Assembly: GCA_964529415.1 (NCBI GenBank)
Contig: CAZGWD010000009.1
Span: 124,001-188,000 of the forward strand
DNA length: 64,000 nt
Source of the DNA: CAYMPH01 sp964529415
GTDB lineage: Bacteria; Spirochaetota; UBA4802; UBA5550
Reading direction: 5' to 3'
Made by a program: the position numbers and the translations under genes. Shown here piece by piece: positions 53,345 through 62,420 of this stretch. Position 1 is the first letter of the stretch. Each line of letters begins with the position of its first letter. The notes under the pieces are model-generated. The model ran no database searches, was not told the DNA's origin, and saw only the letters and a list, made by a program, of their open reading frames with translations.

Positions 53345-53384
53345 CTTTGATTCTCCCCCTTTTTAAGGGGGAGTAAGAGGGGGT
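53345..53384. repeat. C5/G5 palindromic repeat, copy 4
   Basis: CTTTGATTCTCCCCCTT, a short T-rich loop, AAGGGGGAGTAAGAGGGGGT. Nearly the reverse complement of the copy at 13248. Confidence 0.75.
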
Positions 53385-53431
53385 AAATTCCTTTAAAAAT
53401 GCAAAAATTTTCAAAAAAATTCAGAAAAAAC

Positions 53432-53460
53432 TTGCCGATTGATTTTTAAAACTGTATCTT
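53432..53460 (+). promoter_or_regulatory. promoter of the FadR-glycyl radical enzyme operon
   Basis: TTGCCG at 53432-53437, 17-base spacer, TATCTT at 53455-53460, 53 bases before the regulator start. Confidence 0.55.
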
Positions 53461-53471
53461 TATTTTGCAAT

Positions 53472-53484
53472 CTGGTAATACCAG
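53472..53484. promoter_or_regulatory. GntR/FadR-type operator
   Basis: CTGGTAATACCAG, a perfect 6+6 dyad with the TGGTnnnACCA core recognised by FadR-subfamily GntR proteins. It starts 12 bases after the -10, over the likely transcription start, as for an autorepressor. Confidence 0.72.
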
Positions 53485-53512
53485 TTGCCATTAAAAAGAT
53501 ACAGGATTTAAT

Positions 53513-54238
53513 ATGCTGAATTTACTCTCCCCGATCAGTTCAGAAAGTCTCAAAGACGTTTTTGTGAAGCAATTCGAGGATCTTATACTTTCCGGGAAAC
53601 TGCATATTGGCCAGCGTCTTTCATCTGAAAGAGAGCTGGCTCTGGAACTTGGAGTCAGCAGGCCTGTTGTTCATGAGGGCCTTGTTGAGCTTGCAGCGCG
53701 CGGGCTTTTAACTATTAAACCCCGCTCCGGAGCAGTAATTAATGATTACAGACGTAATGGCTCTCTTTCGATTCTGTCTTCGATTATCAGTTATGGAAAT
53801 GGCAGGCTCGAACCTGCACTTCTAAATAGCCTGCTTCAAATGAGGATGCATCTCGAAACTGAATTTGCCAGGCTCGCTGCACTCAACAGGACTGCAGAAC
53901 AAATCAGTGATTTTAAAAATCACATTGATCTTGAAACGTCTTTATCACGTTCATCGATTCATGATGTTGTTGAAGCGGATTTCGATTTTCATCATCTGGT
54001 TGCAATGGCCACTGGAAATCTTGTTTACCCGCTTATTATTAATTCATTCAAGGCTCCATATACGAATTTTACAAAACAGTTTTTCAGCTATGATAAATCC
54101 ATGATAGATGTTGTATTTAATTTTCATAGGCTCCTTGCAGAAGCGATTATATCCGGCGATACAGAAAAATCTGAATTGATAATGAAAAATATGCTGAGTC
54201 ACGGAGAAAAAAATCTCAATGACTTCCTGAAAAAATAA
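53513..54238 (+). CDS. GntR-family regulator, FadR subfamily
   Basis: 241 residues. The winged helix has SSERELALELGVSRPVVHEGLVELAARGLL; the FCD domain has the metal-binding Asp and His residues (LQMRMHLETEFARLA, ADFDFHHLVA, FHRLLAEAI). FCD proteins bind carboxylic acids through a metal. It leads the operon and its operator lies in the promoter, so it probably senses the substrate or product of the glycyl radical enzyme 20 bases downstream. Confidence 0.87.
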   Translation: MLNLLSPISSESLKDVFVKQFEDLILSGKLHIGQRLSSERELALELGVSRPVVHEGLVELAARGLLTIKPRSGAVINDYRRNGSLSILSSIISYGNGRLEPALLNSLLQMRMHLETEFARLAALNRTAEQISDFKNHIDLETSLSRSSIHDVVEADFDFHHLVAMATGNLVYPLIINSFKAPYTNFTKQFFSYDKSMIDVVFNFHRLLAEAIISGDTEKSELIMKNMLSHGEKNLNDFLKK

Positions 54239-54257
54239 ATTTTAAAAGGATAAAACT

Positions 54258-56771
54258 ATGGCTGAATCAAGTGCAAAACCTATGCTTCGAATCAAGGAAC
54301 CTGCAGGGCTATCTTCCCGTATAAAATGGCTGAGAGACTATTACTTCACCGGATATGACCGGAACTGGAACAATGAGTTCACCTGCTGGACCACCGGCAC
54401 TCCATGGGACATTCAGTTCAACGAGCTGACATACTATATCGTGCCAGAAACCTATGCACTGATGCAGACATTGAAATCGTCTTTCAGGCAGTCTGCAAGG
54501 CCTGTGAAAATTTTAGAGAATTTCTGGAAACTGAGCATCGCAGAAAGACGCGCGTGGTTTGTTAAAGAGGTCATGGTGAAATATCTGCCGAAAGAAATTC
54601 TTCCAGGCGATTTAATAGCAGGCGGAAGATTCAATGTTCAGACATCGCTCTGCCTTGATGAAAGAGAGCAGAAAAAATATGACAGCTTAATTTTCGGGAA
54701 AAAAGGTTCGCGCGCTTTTATGAAATGGTTTCATGATCACGGTTACGGCAATGCAGGAGCAACAAGCGGGCACATTGTTCCGGGTTACGAGAAAGCTCTT
54801 AAGATAGGATGGAAAGGGATTCATAAAGAAATAGCTGATATATATACTGCATTGTCCGCGAAAGATAAAAAAGGAAAGAAAGGCGTACAGCTCAGGGCGA
54901 TGATGATATCAGCCTCAATGCCGGGTGAACTTGCTGCTGAATATTCCGCTAAATGCAGAGAGCTCGCAAGCAACGAAAAAGATTCAGCAAGAAAAGAGGA
55001 ACTGCTCAAAATGGCATCCAATCTTGAAAAAATTCCGTGGAATCCGCCGCAAACTTTCTGGGAGGCTGTTCAGGCTTTATGGATCACCCACATGCTTGTC
55101 ATGTCAGATGAAAATTATCCGGGTCCCGGAGTTTCATTCGGCAGGATAGATCAGTATCTGCTTCCTTACTGGAACTATTCAATCTCGCAGGGAATGGACC
55201 GTGAATTCGGAAAAGAGATTCTGAAATGCTTCTGGATGCACTGCAACACTGCATATGATGCTATGATTAAAAACGGCAACCAGGGCATTACAGCAGGTTT
55301 TGGACAGCTGATCACGCTTTCCGGACTCGGAAAAGACGGTGCTGACATGACCAACGAGCTCACCTATGTTTTCCTTGAAGTCATAGATGAGATGTCGCCT
55401 ATACTTGAACCCAAGCCGAATGTGCGTCTTCACAGAAAATCACCTGAAGCCCTTCTCGAAAAATGCGTTGATATGATTTCATCGAGCCAGGGTGCGCCGT
55501 TTCTTCTTAATTTTGATGAAAGGTCAATGGCAGGCATGATGCGCGAATCGCGCTTTTCAAAACTGGATCAGCTAATAAATTACGGTAATGTTCACGAATA
55601 CGCTCCAGTTGGATGCCTTGAAAACACAATGGTTGGTAATGACAGGTCAGGCACTGTTGACAACAATCTCAATCTGCTGAAAGCTGTTGAGCTTGCATTT
55701 ACAGGCGGAACAGACCTTCTTTCTTTTAAAGATCCGATGACAGGCAAGAGTGCCAAAGTGCGCAGGGACGGGCCTGATACTGGCGATCCTGTTAAATTTA
55801 AGTCATGGGATGAGTTCTGGAACGCATATGTTCTGCAGACAAAATACATAATCAGGAAATGCGTTGAGCTTCAGAACAGTTCTGAAAACATACGCGCGGA
55901 ATATTTTCCGACACCGTATCTGTCATGTCTTGTCAAGGGGTGTGCAGATAAGGGTCTGGATGTGACGCAGGGCGGAGCAGAGATCAGTTTCACTACCATT
56001 GAAGCAGTTACATACGCAACTACAGTGGATTCACTCCTTGCAGTAAAATATCTTGTGTATGACAGGAAAGCCTGCACCATGAAGGAACTGATTGATGCTT
56101 TAAAATCGAACTGGAAAAATTTTGAAATTCTTCAGACTATGGCGAAAAATAAAGCTCCTAAATACGGCAGGGATGATGATGAGGCTGATGATCTCGCGCT
56201 CAGGGTAATGGAGCTATGGTGCGGGGAAACGTGGAAATACAATACTGAGAGCACACGCAGGCAGTTCCGGCCCGGGATGCTTTCCTGGAATTACTGGGCA
56301 GGTGACGGATTTATTCTTCCGGCAAGTCCGGACGGCAGAATGCAGGGACAGTTTCTGTCAAATGCTATCTGTCCTTCAAACGGAGCTGACATCAATGGTC
56401 CTACATCCAACACAAATTCAGTAGGCAAGGCTCTGGGCGGAAAAGCTGCAGACGGTAAAGGAGACTGGGAGGGTTATTTGAACCATCTTCCGAACGGCGC
56501 AAGTCACACAATAACTTTTAATCCGTCAATTCTGCGGAATCCGGAGAATAGAGAAAAATTCAAGGCATTCCTCCGTGGATATACAAGGAACGGAGGCACA
56601 GCTCTTCAGATAAACATTCTCGATCCTGATATGCTGCGCGACGCGCAGAAACATCCTGAGAACTACAGGCACCTTCTTGTGAGAATAACAGGTTACAATG
56701 CATACTTCGTTACAGTTGGAAGGGAACTTCAGAATGAAGTAATTCACAGGCTCAGCCATAATGAATTCTAA
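54258..56771 (+). CDS. glycyl radical enzyme, uncharacterised substrate class
   Basis: 837 residues. Gly812 in VRITGYNAYF is the radical site, 25 residues from the end. Cys453 in APVGCLEN is the thiyl residue, with Glu455 two residues on, the GCxE pattern of dehydratase and C-N or C-S lyase classes rather than benzylsuccinate synthases. TTGTPWDIQFNELTYYIVPETY and GYGNAGATSGHIVPGYEK are characteristic of the N-terminal part. The substrate is not clear; I cannot place it among the diol dehydratase, choline lyase or isethionate lyase classes. Oxygen would cleave the protein at Gly812. The operon holds an activase, a flavin protein and a hemerythrin. Confidence 0.88.
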   Translation: MAESSAKPMLRIKEPAGLSSRIKWLRDYYFTGYDRNWNNEFTCWTTGTPWDIQFNELTYYIVPETYALMQTLKSSFRQSARPVKILENFWKLSIAERRAWFVKEVMVKYLPKEILPGDLIAGGRFNVQTSLCLDEREQKKYDSLIFGKKGSRAFMKWFHDHGYGNAGATSGHIVPGYEKALKIGWKGIHKEIADIYTALSAKDKKGKKGVQLRAMMISASMPGELAAEYSAKCRELASNEKDSARKEELLKMASNLEKIPWNPPQTFWEAVQALWITHMLVMSDENYPGPGVSFGRIDQYLLPYWNYSISQGMDREFGKEILKCFWMHCNTAYDAMIKNGNQGITAGFGQLITLSGLGKDGADMTNELTYVFLEVIDEMSPILEPKPNVRLHRKSPEALLEKCVDMISSSQGAPFLLNFDERSMAGMMRESRFSKLDQLINYGNVHEYAPVGCLENTMVGNDRSGTVDNNLNLLKAVELAFTGGTDLLSFKDPMTGKSAKVRRDGPDTGDPVKFKSWDEFWNAYVLQTKYIIRKCVELQNSSENIRAEYFPTPYLSCLVKGCADKGLDVTQGGAEISFTTIEAVTYATTVDSLLAVKYLVYDRKACTMKELIDALKSNWKNFEILQTMAKNKAPKYGRDDDEADDLALRVMELWCGETWKYNTESTRRQFRPGMLSWNYWAGDGFILPASPDGRMQGQFLSNAICPSNGADINGPTSNTNSVGKALGGKAADGKGDWEGYLNHLPNGASHTITFNPSILRNPENREKFKAFLRGYTRNGGTALQINILDPDMLRDAQKHPENYRHLLVRITGYNAYFVTVGRELQNEVIHRLSHNEF

Positions 56772-56783
56772 GGGAGAATGTGC

Positions 56784-57803
56784 GTGAATACTGAAAGTGA
56801 AGGCATGGTGCTTGAAATTCAGCGCATGTCAACTGAGGACGGCCCCGGGATACGCACTACAGTTTTTCTCAAAGGGTGTCCGCTGCGCTGCAAGTGGTGC
56901 CATAATCCCGAGAGTATCGGCATTCATCATGAAATTCAGTGGATCGACAAGTCGTGCATCGGCTGCGGTACGTGCGTGGAGGCCTGCCCGGAAAAAGCTC
57001 TCAGTAAAACTGATGATGGAATTGTTATAGACAGAAAAAAATGCAGCATTTGCGGAGAATGCACCGAAGTATGCCCTTCCGGAGCAATGGAACTGATCGG
57101 TAAAAAATGGACTGCGGAAAAGCTTGTAAAAGAACTGGTAAAGGATAAGTCATATTTTGAGGAGTCCAAAGGCGGAGTGACTTTATCAGGCGGAGAGGTT
57201 ACAGTTCAGGCTGATTTTGCTCTTGAGGTTCTGAAACTTCTCAAGGCAGAGGGGATTCACACAGCAATAGATACCTGCGGTTTCAGCTCCCAGGAAAACT
57301 TAAAGAAGCTGCTGCCTTATGCTGATCTTGTTCTGTTTGATTTAAAAATTATGGATAGCGGTCTTCATAAAAATCTTACCGGAGTTTCGAACGAAATCAT
57401 AAAAACAAACCTCGAATTTATTTGCGCATATATGAAGGACCATCTTTATCCTAAGGAACTCTGGCTGAGAACACCGCTTATTCCAGGCGCAACTGCAACT
57501 GTAGAAACAATTAAGTGTATTGCAGTTTTTATTTCAGAAATAATGTTCGATAAGATTACAAGATGGGATCTCTGTGCATTCAACAATCTCTGCAGGGACA
57601 AGTATGACAGACTGGGAATTAGCTGGGATTATTATGAAACTGAACTTCTTGGCAAAGATGAAATTGAAATTTTTTTTAATGCAGCAAAAAATTCTTTAAA
57701 AGATAATTCAATACTGAAATGGAGCGGGCCGGTTAAGCTTGAAGTTCCTGTCAGTATTGATGATGTAAAATCAGAAAAAGCACATCAGAATAAAGCGTGC
57801 TGA
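56784..57803 (+). CDS. glycyl radical enzyme activase (radical SAM)
   Basis: 339 residues from the GTG at 56784, which has AGGGAG 7 bases upstream; the ATG at 56778 is only 1 base from that site. Cys32, Cys36 and Cys39 (GCPLRCKWCH) bind the SAM-cleaving [4Fe-4S] cluster, and CIGCGTCVEACP with CSICGECTEVCP bind two more, the insert seen in activases of non-PFL glycyl radical enzymes. TEDGPGIRTTVFLKG is the family opening. It makes the 5'-deoxyadenosyl radical that takes H from Gly812 of the preceding protein. Confidence 0.92.
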   Translation: MNTESEGMVLEIQRMSTEDGPGIRTTVFLKGCPLRCKWCHNPESIGIHHEIQWIDKSCIGCGTCVEACPEKALSKTDDGIVIDRKKCSICGECTEVCPSGAMELIGKKWTAEKLVKELVKDKSYFEESKGGVTLSGGEVTVQADFALEVLKLLKAEGIHTAIDTCGFSSQENLKKLLPYADLVLFDLKIMDSGLHKNLTGVSNEIIKTNLEFICAYMKDHLYPKELWLRTPLIPGATATVETIKCIAVFISEIMFDKITRWDLCAFNNLCRDKYDRLGISWDYYETELLGKDEIEIFFNAAKNSLKDNSILKWSGPVKLEVPVSIDDVKSEKAHQNKAC

Positions 57804-57821
57804 TAACAAAAGGAGCATGAT

Positions 57822-58670
57822 ATGAAAATAAAAAACAATTTTAATGAAACAGAAATTAAATCTTTTGCAAAGGCTGAGAAGGTGGGAATAGCAGCTACTG
57901 TTAATCCGGATGGGCTTCCTCATATTACCCTGATCACATCAATACAGGCGATCGGGCCGGACAAAATGACTCTCGGAGAATTCTGCAAGGGAGAATCTAA
58001 ATCTCATATTCAGCAGAATCCTAAAATCGGATTTCTGATAATGACACTTTCAAAAGAGCTGAGCCGCGGAAAGGCACTCTGGACAAATCTTAAAAAAGAA
58101 GGTGCAGAGTATGAGATGTATAATAACCAGCCTATGTTCCGTTATAATACCTATTTCGGTATAAACACAGTCCACTATCTTGATCTTGTTGAAACAACGA
58201 GCCTTGAAGTTCTTCCAATGAATAAAATAATCAAAGGCGCGCTTAAAACAGGATTTGCAAAAGGCGGATCAAGATCAGGTAAAAAAGAAAAAATATTGAC
58301 ATATTTTGCAGAATCCCTTTTTAATAAGCTTGATTCCCTGAAATTTATTTCGTATATAGGTAAAGACGGATTTCCTGTAATTTTTCCTGTAATTCAGGCT
58401 CAGGCTTCTGATTCCAGAACAATAGTATTTGCTCCTTCTGCTTATGAGGAAGATATAGCGCTGATTCCCGACGGATCAGATGTTGCAGTATTCTGCCTCT
58501 CTCTGACCATGGAGGATGTGCTGATCAGAGGAAAATATCATGCGCCTCGAAGATCCAGAGGAATTAAACTTGCATCAGTTGATATCAACTGGGTTTATAA
58601 TTCAATGGCTCCGAATCACAGGCAGATATATCCTGAAGTGCCGCTTGCAGCAGTGGAAAATTTTATTTAA
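57822..58670 (+). CDS. FMN-binding split-barrel protein (pyridoxamine 5'-phosphate oxidase family)
   Basis: 282 residues. The first half has the split-barrel pattern: GIAATVNPDGLPHITLITSIQAIGPDKMTLGEF, and IQQNPKIGFLIM. The second half has FISYIGKDGFPVIFPVIQAQ, a second barrel-like strand set, so it may be a two-lobed or duplicated form. It probably binds FMN; the role in the operon could be oxygen detoxification or a redox step on the substrate. AGGAG precedes the ATG. Confidence 0.72.
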   Translation: MKIKNNFNETEIKSFAKAEKVGIAATVNPDGLPHITLITSIQAIGPDKMTLGEFCKGESKSHIQQNPKIGFLIMTLSKELSRGKALWTNLKKEGAEYEMYNNQPMFRYNTYFGINTVHYLDLVETTSLEVLPMNKIIKGALKTGFAKGGSRSGKKEKILTYFAESLFNKLDSLKFISYIGKDGFPVIFPVIQAQASDSRTIVFAPSAYEEDIALIPDGSDVAVFCLSLTMEDVLIRGKYHAPRRSRGIKLASVDINWVYNSMAPNHRQIYPEVPLAAVENFI

Positions 58671-58682
58671 ACAAGAGGAATA

Positions 58683-59084
58683 ATGGCTGATTTAATCTGG
58701 GATAAAAGTTATGAAACCGGAATTGAATTAATTGATGAACAGCATAAGGAATTGTTCTGTAAAATCGATGAAATTACTCTTGCGATTTATGAAGGAAAGG
58801 GAAAGACAAAGGTTCGGGAATTAATCAAATTTCTCGATGATTATATTACAAAACATTTTGAAATAGAAGAGAAAATGCTGTTCGATAATTTGTATCCGGA
58901 AATATCAAAGCATATTAATAATCATAAAGAATTCATCAATGTTTTTAAAGAATTCACCAGTGATTTTATAAAGAAAGGTCCGGATAATTATCTTGCTATC
59001 AGAATGGAAAAGGAAATCAGGTTCTGGTGGGAAAATCATATCCTGAAAATTGATAAGCTGTATGTGCCTTATATAAAAAAGTAA
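58683..59084 (+). CDS. bacteriohemerythrin
   Basis: 133 residues, single domain. All seven diiron ligands are present: His21 (DEQH), His58 and Glu62 (KHFEIEE), His77 and His81 (HINNH), His119 and Asp124 (HILKID). It binds O2 reversibly in the cytoplasm. Its gene is 12 bases after the flavin protein, the last of the operon, so it may protect the oxygen-sensitive glycyl radical enzyme or deliver oxygen to the flavoprotein. Confidence 0.92.
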   Translation: MADLIWDKSYETGIELIDEQHKELFCKIDEITLAIYEGKGKTKVRELIKFLDDYITKHFEIEEKMLFDNLYPEISKHINNHKEFINVFKEFTSDFIKKGPDNYLAIRMEKEIRFWWENHILKIDKLYVPYIKK

Positions 59085-59168
59085 TTAATATTCCATTTCA
59101 GTGATCCCTGTAAAAAATAATCTATAATTGAAGCATCTGCAGAATTGATTTATCCTATTTTTTTATAT

Positions 59169-59197
59169 TTGACTTTTTTTTTGATACAGTTTAAATA
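59169..59197 (+). promoter_or_regulatory. adenylate cyclase promoter
   Basis: TTGACT at 59169-59174, 17-base spacer, TAAATA at 59192-59197, 39 bases before the start codon. Confidence 0.5.
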
Positions 59198-59235
59198 TTT
59201 TACAGTAATCAATAATAATAACCGGAGAAAATAAA

Positions 59236-59865
59236 ATGGCTACAAAAAGATCAATTGGAGTAAGCGCTTCAGAAGACAGGCTGGAAAAATTAATAGAAGA
59301 AAGAATCAGGCCGGGTGCGGATAAAGAACTTATTGATGAAAGAATCTGGGACCTGTTCGGAGAGGAATGGTGTATTATGTTTACTGACCTTTCAGGATTT
59401 TCCCGCGGTGTGGCTAAATTCGGAATTATACATTTTCTGCAAACCATATATGAATCTGAAAGGCTGCTTATTCCTATTATAGAAAGCCATGACGGCATCA
59501 TGCTTAAAGTTGAAGGAGACAGCTTTCTTGTTATTTTCAGGAATGTAAAAAAAGCAATTCAGTCTACTATACATATGCAGAGGCTTTTAAAAACATATAA
59601 CGTTGATAAATCAGATGAGGAAAAAGTTCTTCTTTGTGTGGGTCTTGGATTCGGAAAGGTTTTAAAAATCGGTGATGCGGACGTTTTCGGTGCACAGGTA
59701 AATGCTGCAAGCAAACTGGGTGAAGATACAGCAGAGCCCTGGGAAATTCTTGTAACTGACTCTGTAAAAGATAAAGCTGCAGATATGCCGGATATTTCGT
59801 TTGAGGAAATTGATGAAGTTCCACCAGGCGCTTCTAAAGCTTACAGGCTGATATATAAATTCTGA
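59236..59865 (+). CDS. class III adenylate cyclase, soluble
   Basis: 209 residues, single domain. Asp51 (FTDLSGF) and Asp95 (KVEGDSF) are the metal ligands. Lys91 and Asp149 are at the adenine-specifying places, so ATP is the likely substrate. Asn156 is present, but the transition-state Arg four residues on is Lys160 (VNAASKL). No regulatory domain beyond an N-terminal 40-residue helix. Makes cAMP, as a homodimer. Whether the Lys supports full activity is unknown. Own promoter; the protease CtpA gene follows. Confidence 0.8.
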   Translation: MATKRSIGVSASEDRLEKLIEERIRPGADKELIDERIWDLFGEEWCIMFTDLSGFSRGVAKFGIIHFLQTIYESERLLIPIIESHDGIMLKVEGDSFLVIFRNVKKAIQSTIHMQRLLKTYNVDKSDEEKVLLCVGLGFGKVLKIGDADVFGAQVNAASKLGEDTAEPWEILVTDSVKDKAADMPDISFEEIDEVPPGASKAYRLIYKF

Positions 59866-59949
59866 TCAACAAATATCTAATTGTCACTGTCATAGGAATT
59901 TGCATATGAATATCTTCTATTGTAATTATATTTATTTCCGGAGTTGAAA

Positions 59950-61314
59950 ATGCTGAAAAAAATAAAAGAAAGAAATTTTCATTTTCTGCTGTTTGCGTTT
60001 CTATTTGGGCTTTTTATAGGTGTTAATTTTTCCTTTAGCGCAAAGGCAGGGGAATCTACCCATAAATACCTCGATTATTTTCACCAGGTATATCAGATAA
60101 TTTCAAGCGAGTATGTTGACGGAGCTAACAATAAGGATCTTTTCTACGGAGCTATTCAGGGAATGATCAAGTCCCTGAACGATCCGTTTTCAAGATTTCT
60201 TGATGAGGATTCATATGGCGAACTTAATGAAATGACCACAGGAAAATTTGTCGGTGTAGGGGTTGAAATTTCCATTAGGGACGGCGAGGTTGTTGTAATT
60301 ACTCCTATTGAAGATTCACCTGCAATGAGAGCAGGCATTAAAGCCGGGGATATTATATTCAAGGTAAACAAGCAGGTAATCAAGGATATGAAGATTGAAG
60401 AGATAATCAATCTTATCAAGGGTCTTCCAGGATCAACTGTTAAATTATACGTAAGAAGAGACGGTGTGGATGATATATTGTCATTTGATGTTGAGCGCGC
60501 ACCTATTAAATTGAAAAGCGTTGAATATGGTGTAATTAAAGAATATAATATCGGATACATAAGAATAAAAAATTTCGGTTCAGACACTGCCAAAGATGTT
60601 AATGACGGAATCAGATTTTTTAATAAATCCGGAATCGATAAAGTTATTGTTGATTTAAGATATAATCCGGGAGGACTTTTAACTGCAGCAGTTTCCCTTT
60701 CTGAGATTTTTCTGAAAAAGGGGCAGGTGGTTGTATCAACAAAAGGTAAAGAGGGTACCGGAAACGAGAACATGTTCAAAGTTGAAAATGATCCTATATA
60801 CAGCGGGAATGTAATAGTTCTTGTTAATAAGGGAAGCGCTTCAGCATCTGAAATTTTTGCAGGAGCGATCAGGGATAATAAAAGAGGAATTCTGGTCGGA
60901 GAGAAAACTTTCGGAAAAGGTTCAGTGCAGAAAACTTTTAACCTGGATAAAAATATCGGAGTAGCGGTTACAGTTGCAAAATACTATACACCTGCAGGCG
61001 AGCTTATTCATAAAAAAGGCATAATGCCGGATTTCGAGGTACCGGAAGAAAAACTTCAGAAAGATGAAATTGACAGCCTGAAAAAAATTGATGCTGATAA
61101 ATCTGCAGATGCTTTTTTTAAAAAAGACATGCAGTTTAATGAAACAACAAGAGCTGATTTTAAAAAATATATCGCTGGTAAAAATATTAAAATTTCAGAC
61201 AGGGCTGCTGATATATTCCTGAAAAACAAAATCGGCCAGTACAGAAAAAAAGATTTGTACGATCTTGAATTTGACAATCAGCTATCGTTTGCTGCAGGCA
61301 AATTTAAAAAATGA
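59950..61314 (+). CDS. ctpA: C-terminal processing protease (S41, CtpA)
   Basis: 454 residues from the ATG at 59950 (GGAG 6 bases upstream). An N-terminal anchor (FHFLLFAFLFGLFIGVNF), a PDZ domain about 100-180 (GVGVEISIRDGEVVVITPI, GIKAGDIIFKVN), and the S41 core: RYNPGG, NKGSASASEIFAGA with the catalytic Ser and KTFGKGSVQ with the catalytic Lys. It cuts the C-terminal ends of periplasmic proteins. It overlaps tsaD by four bases. Confidence 0.9.
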   Translation: MLKKIKERNFHFLLFAFLFGLFIGVNFSFSAKAGESTHKYLDYFHQVYQIISSEYVDGANNKDLFYGAIQGMIKSLNDPFSRFLDEDSYGELNEMTTGKFVGVGVEISIRDGEVVVITPIEDSPAMRAGIKAGDIIFKVNKQVIKDMKIEEIINLIKGLPGSTVKLYVRRDGVDDILSFDVERAPIKLKSVEYGVIKEYNIGYIRIKNFGSDTAKDVNDGIRFFNKSGIDKVIVDLRYNPGGLLTAAVSLSEIFLKKGQVVVSTKGKEGTGNENMFKVENDPIYSGNVIVLVNKGSASASEIFAGAIRDNKRGILVGEKTFGKGSVQKTFNLDKNIGVAVTVAKYYTPAGELIHKKGIMPDFEVPEEKLQKDEIDSLKKIDADKSADAFFKKDMQFNETTRADFKKYIAGKNIKISDRAADIFLKNKIGQYRKKDLYDLEFDNQLSFAAGKFKK

Positions 61315-62300
61315 GCAAGGATGTTATAGGTCTTGGTCTTGAAAGCTCGTGCGATGAAACTGCTGCTGCAGTTGTAAAAAATGGAAAGGAAATTCTTTCC
61401 AATATAATTTTCAGCCAGATTGATCTGCACCGCGATTATAACGGCGTTGTTCCTGAAATTGCTTCAAGGTCGCATCTGGAGGTTATTAACGGAATTATAG
61501 AGAAAGCTCTGAAAGATGCGGGCGTATCTTTCACCGATCTGGATTATACTGCTTCAGCCAACAGGCCTGGTCTGATAGGTTCGCTGATAATTTCGCTTCA
61601 GTCTGCAAAAGCCATTTCTTATACCCTGGGAATTCCTCTGATTGCAGTAAGCCATCTTGAAGCGCATCTGTATGCTCCGTATCTTGACGGTTTTGAAATG
61701 ATTTATCCGTGTATAGGGCTTCTTGTTTCAGGCGGAAATACTGCGCTTTTTAAAATAAAAGGTATCGGGGATTATGAGTTTTTAGGCAGAACCCGCGACG
61801 ATGCAGCAGGGGAAGCACTGGATAAAGCTGCTAAATTCATGAATCTGGGTTATCCGGGCGGTCCAATGATAGAAAAAGCTGCTTTCAAAGCTGTAAAAAA
61901 AGAATTAATTTTACCTAAGCTCCTTGCAGATTCAGAAGATTTTGATTTTTCCTACAGCGGTTTAAAAACAGCACTTGTTAATTACTGTAAAAAAAATCCT
62001 GATTTCGATATCAATGAAACTGCATATTCCTTTCAGGAGCGTGCTCTTGAGCTTCTTGTCAGAAAATCAATTCTCGCTGCAGAAAAAAACAATATCAGAA
62101 GAATTGCAGCTGCAGGCGGTGTAACAGCAAATAAAAGGCTAAGGGAAATATTTAAAGAAAAAGCCCGCGGAATTGATATTATTATACCTACTCCGGTATT
62201 ATGTACAGATAATGCTGCTATGACAGCCGGCCTTGCGTATCATTATTATAAATCCGGTAAATTTACCAGCCTTGAAGCTGATGTTTCTCCGCGGGAATGA
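61311..62300 (+). CDS. tsaD: tRNA N6-threonylcarbamoyladenosine transferase TsaD
   Basis: 329 residues. GLESSCDETAAAVV starts the ASKHA fold; SHLEAHLYAP carries the metal-binding His pair; LLVSGGNTALF and AAAGGVTANKRLRE bind the nucleotide; DNAAMTAGL holds the third ligand Asp. TsaD transfers the threonylcarbamoyl group to A37 of ANN-decoding tRNAs and is essential in most bacteria. The ATG overlaps the ctpA stop. Confidence 0.95.
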   Translation: MSKDVIGLGLESSCDETAAAVVKNGKEILSNIIFSQIDLHRDYNGVVPEIASRSHLEVINGIIEKALKDAGVSFTDLDYTASANRPGLIGSLIISLQSAKAISYTLGIPLIAVSHLEAHLYAPYLDGFEMIYPCIGLLVSGGNTALFKIKGIGDYEFLGRTRDDAAGEALDKAAKFMNLGYPGGPMIEKAAFKAVKKELILPKLLADSEDFDFSYSGLKTALVNYCKKNPDFDINETAYSFQERALELLVRKSILAAEKNNIRRIAAAGGVTANKRLREIFKEKARGIDIIIPTPVLCTDNAAMTAGLAYHYYKSGKFTSLEADVSPRE

Positions 62301-62420
62301 AATTTATTTTGCTTGATTTTATTTCTCGTTCGTATTAATAAATAGAAGGTTTTTGAATTGAGCAAAATATAACAATGGCTTATTAAGGATTGTTGGGAAA
62401 ATGATGTTAATTATATAATT

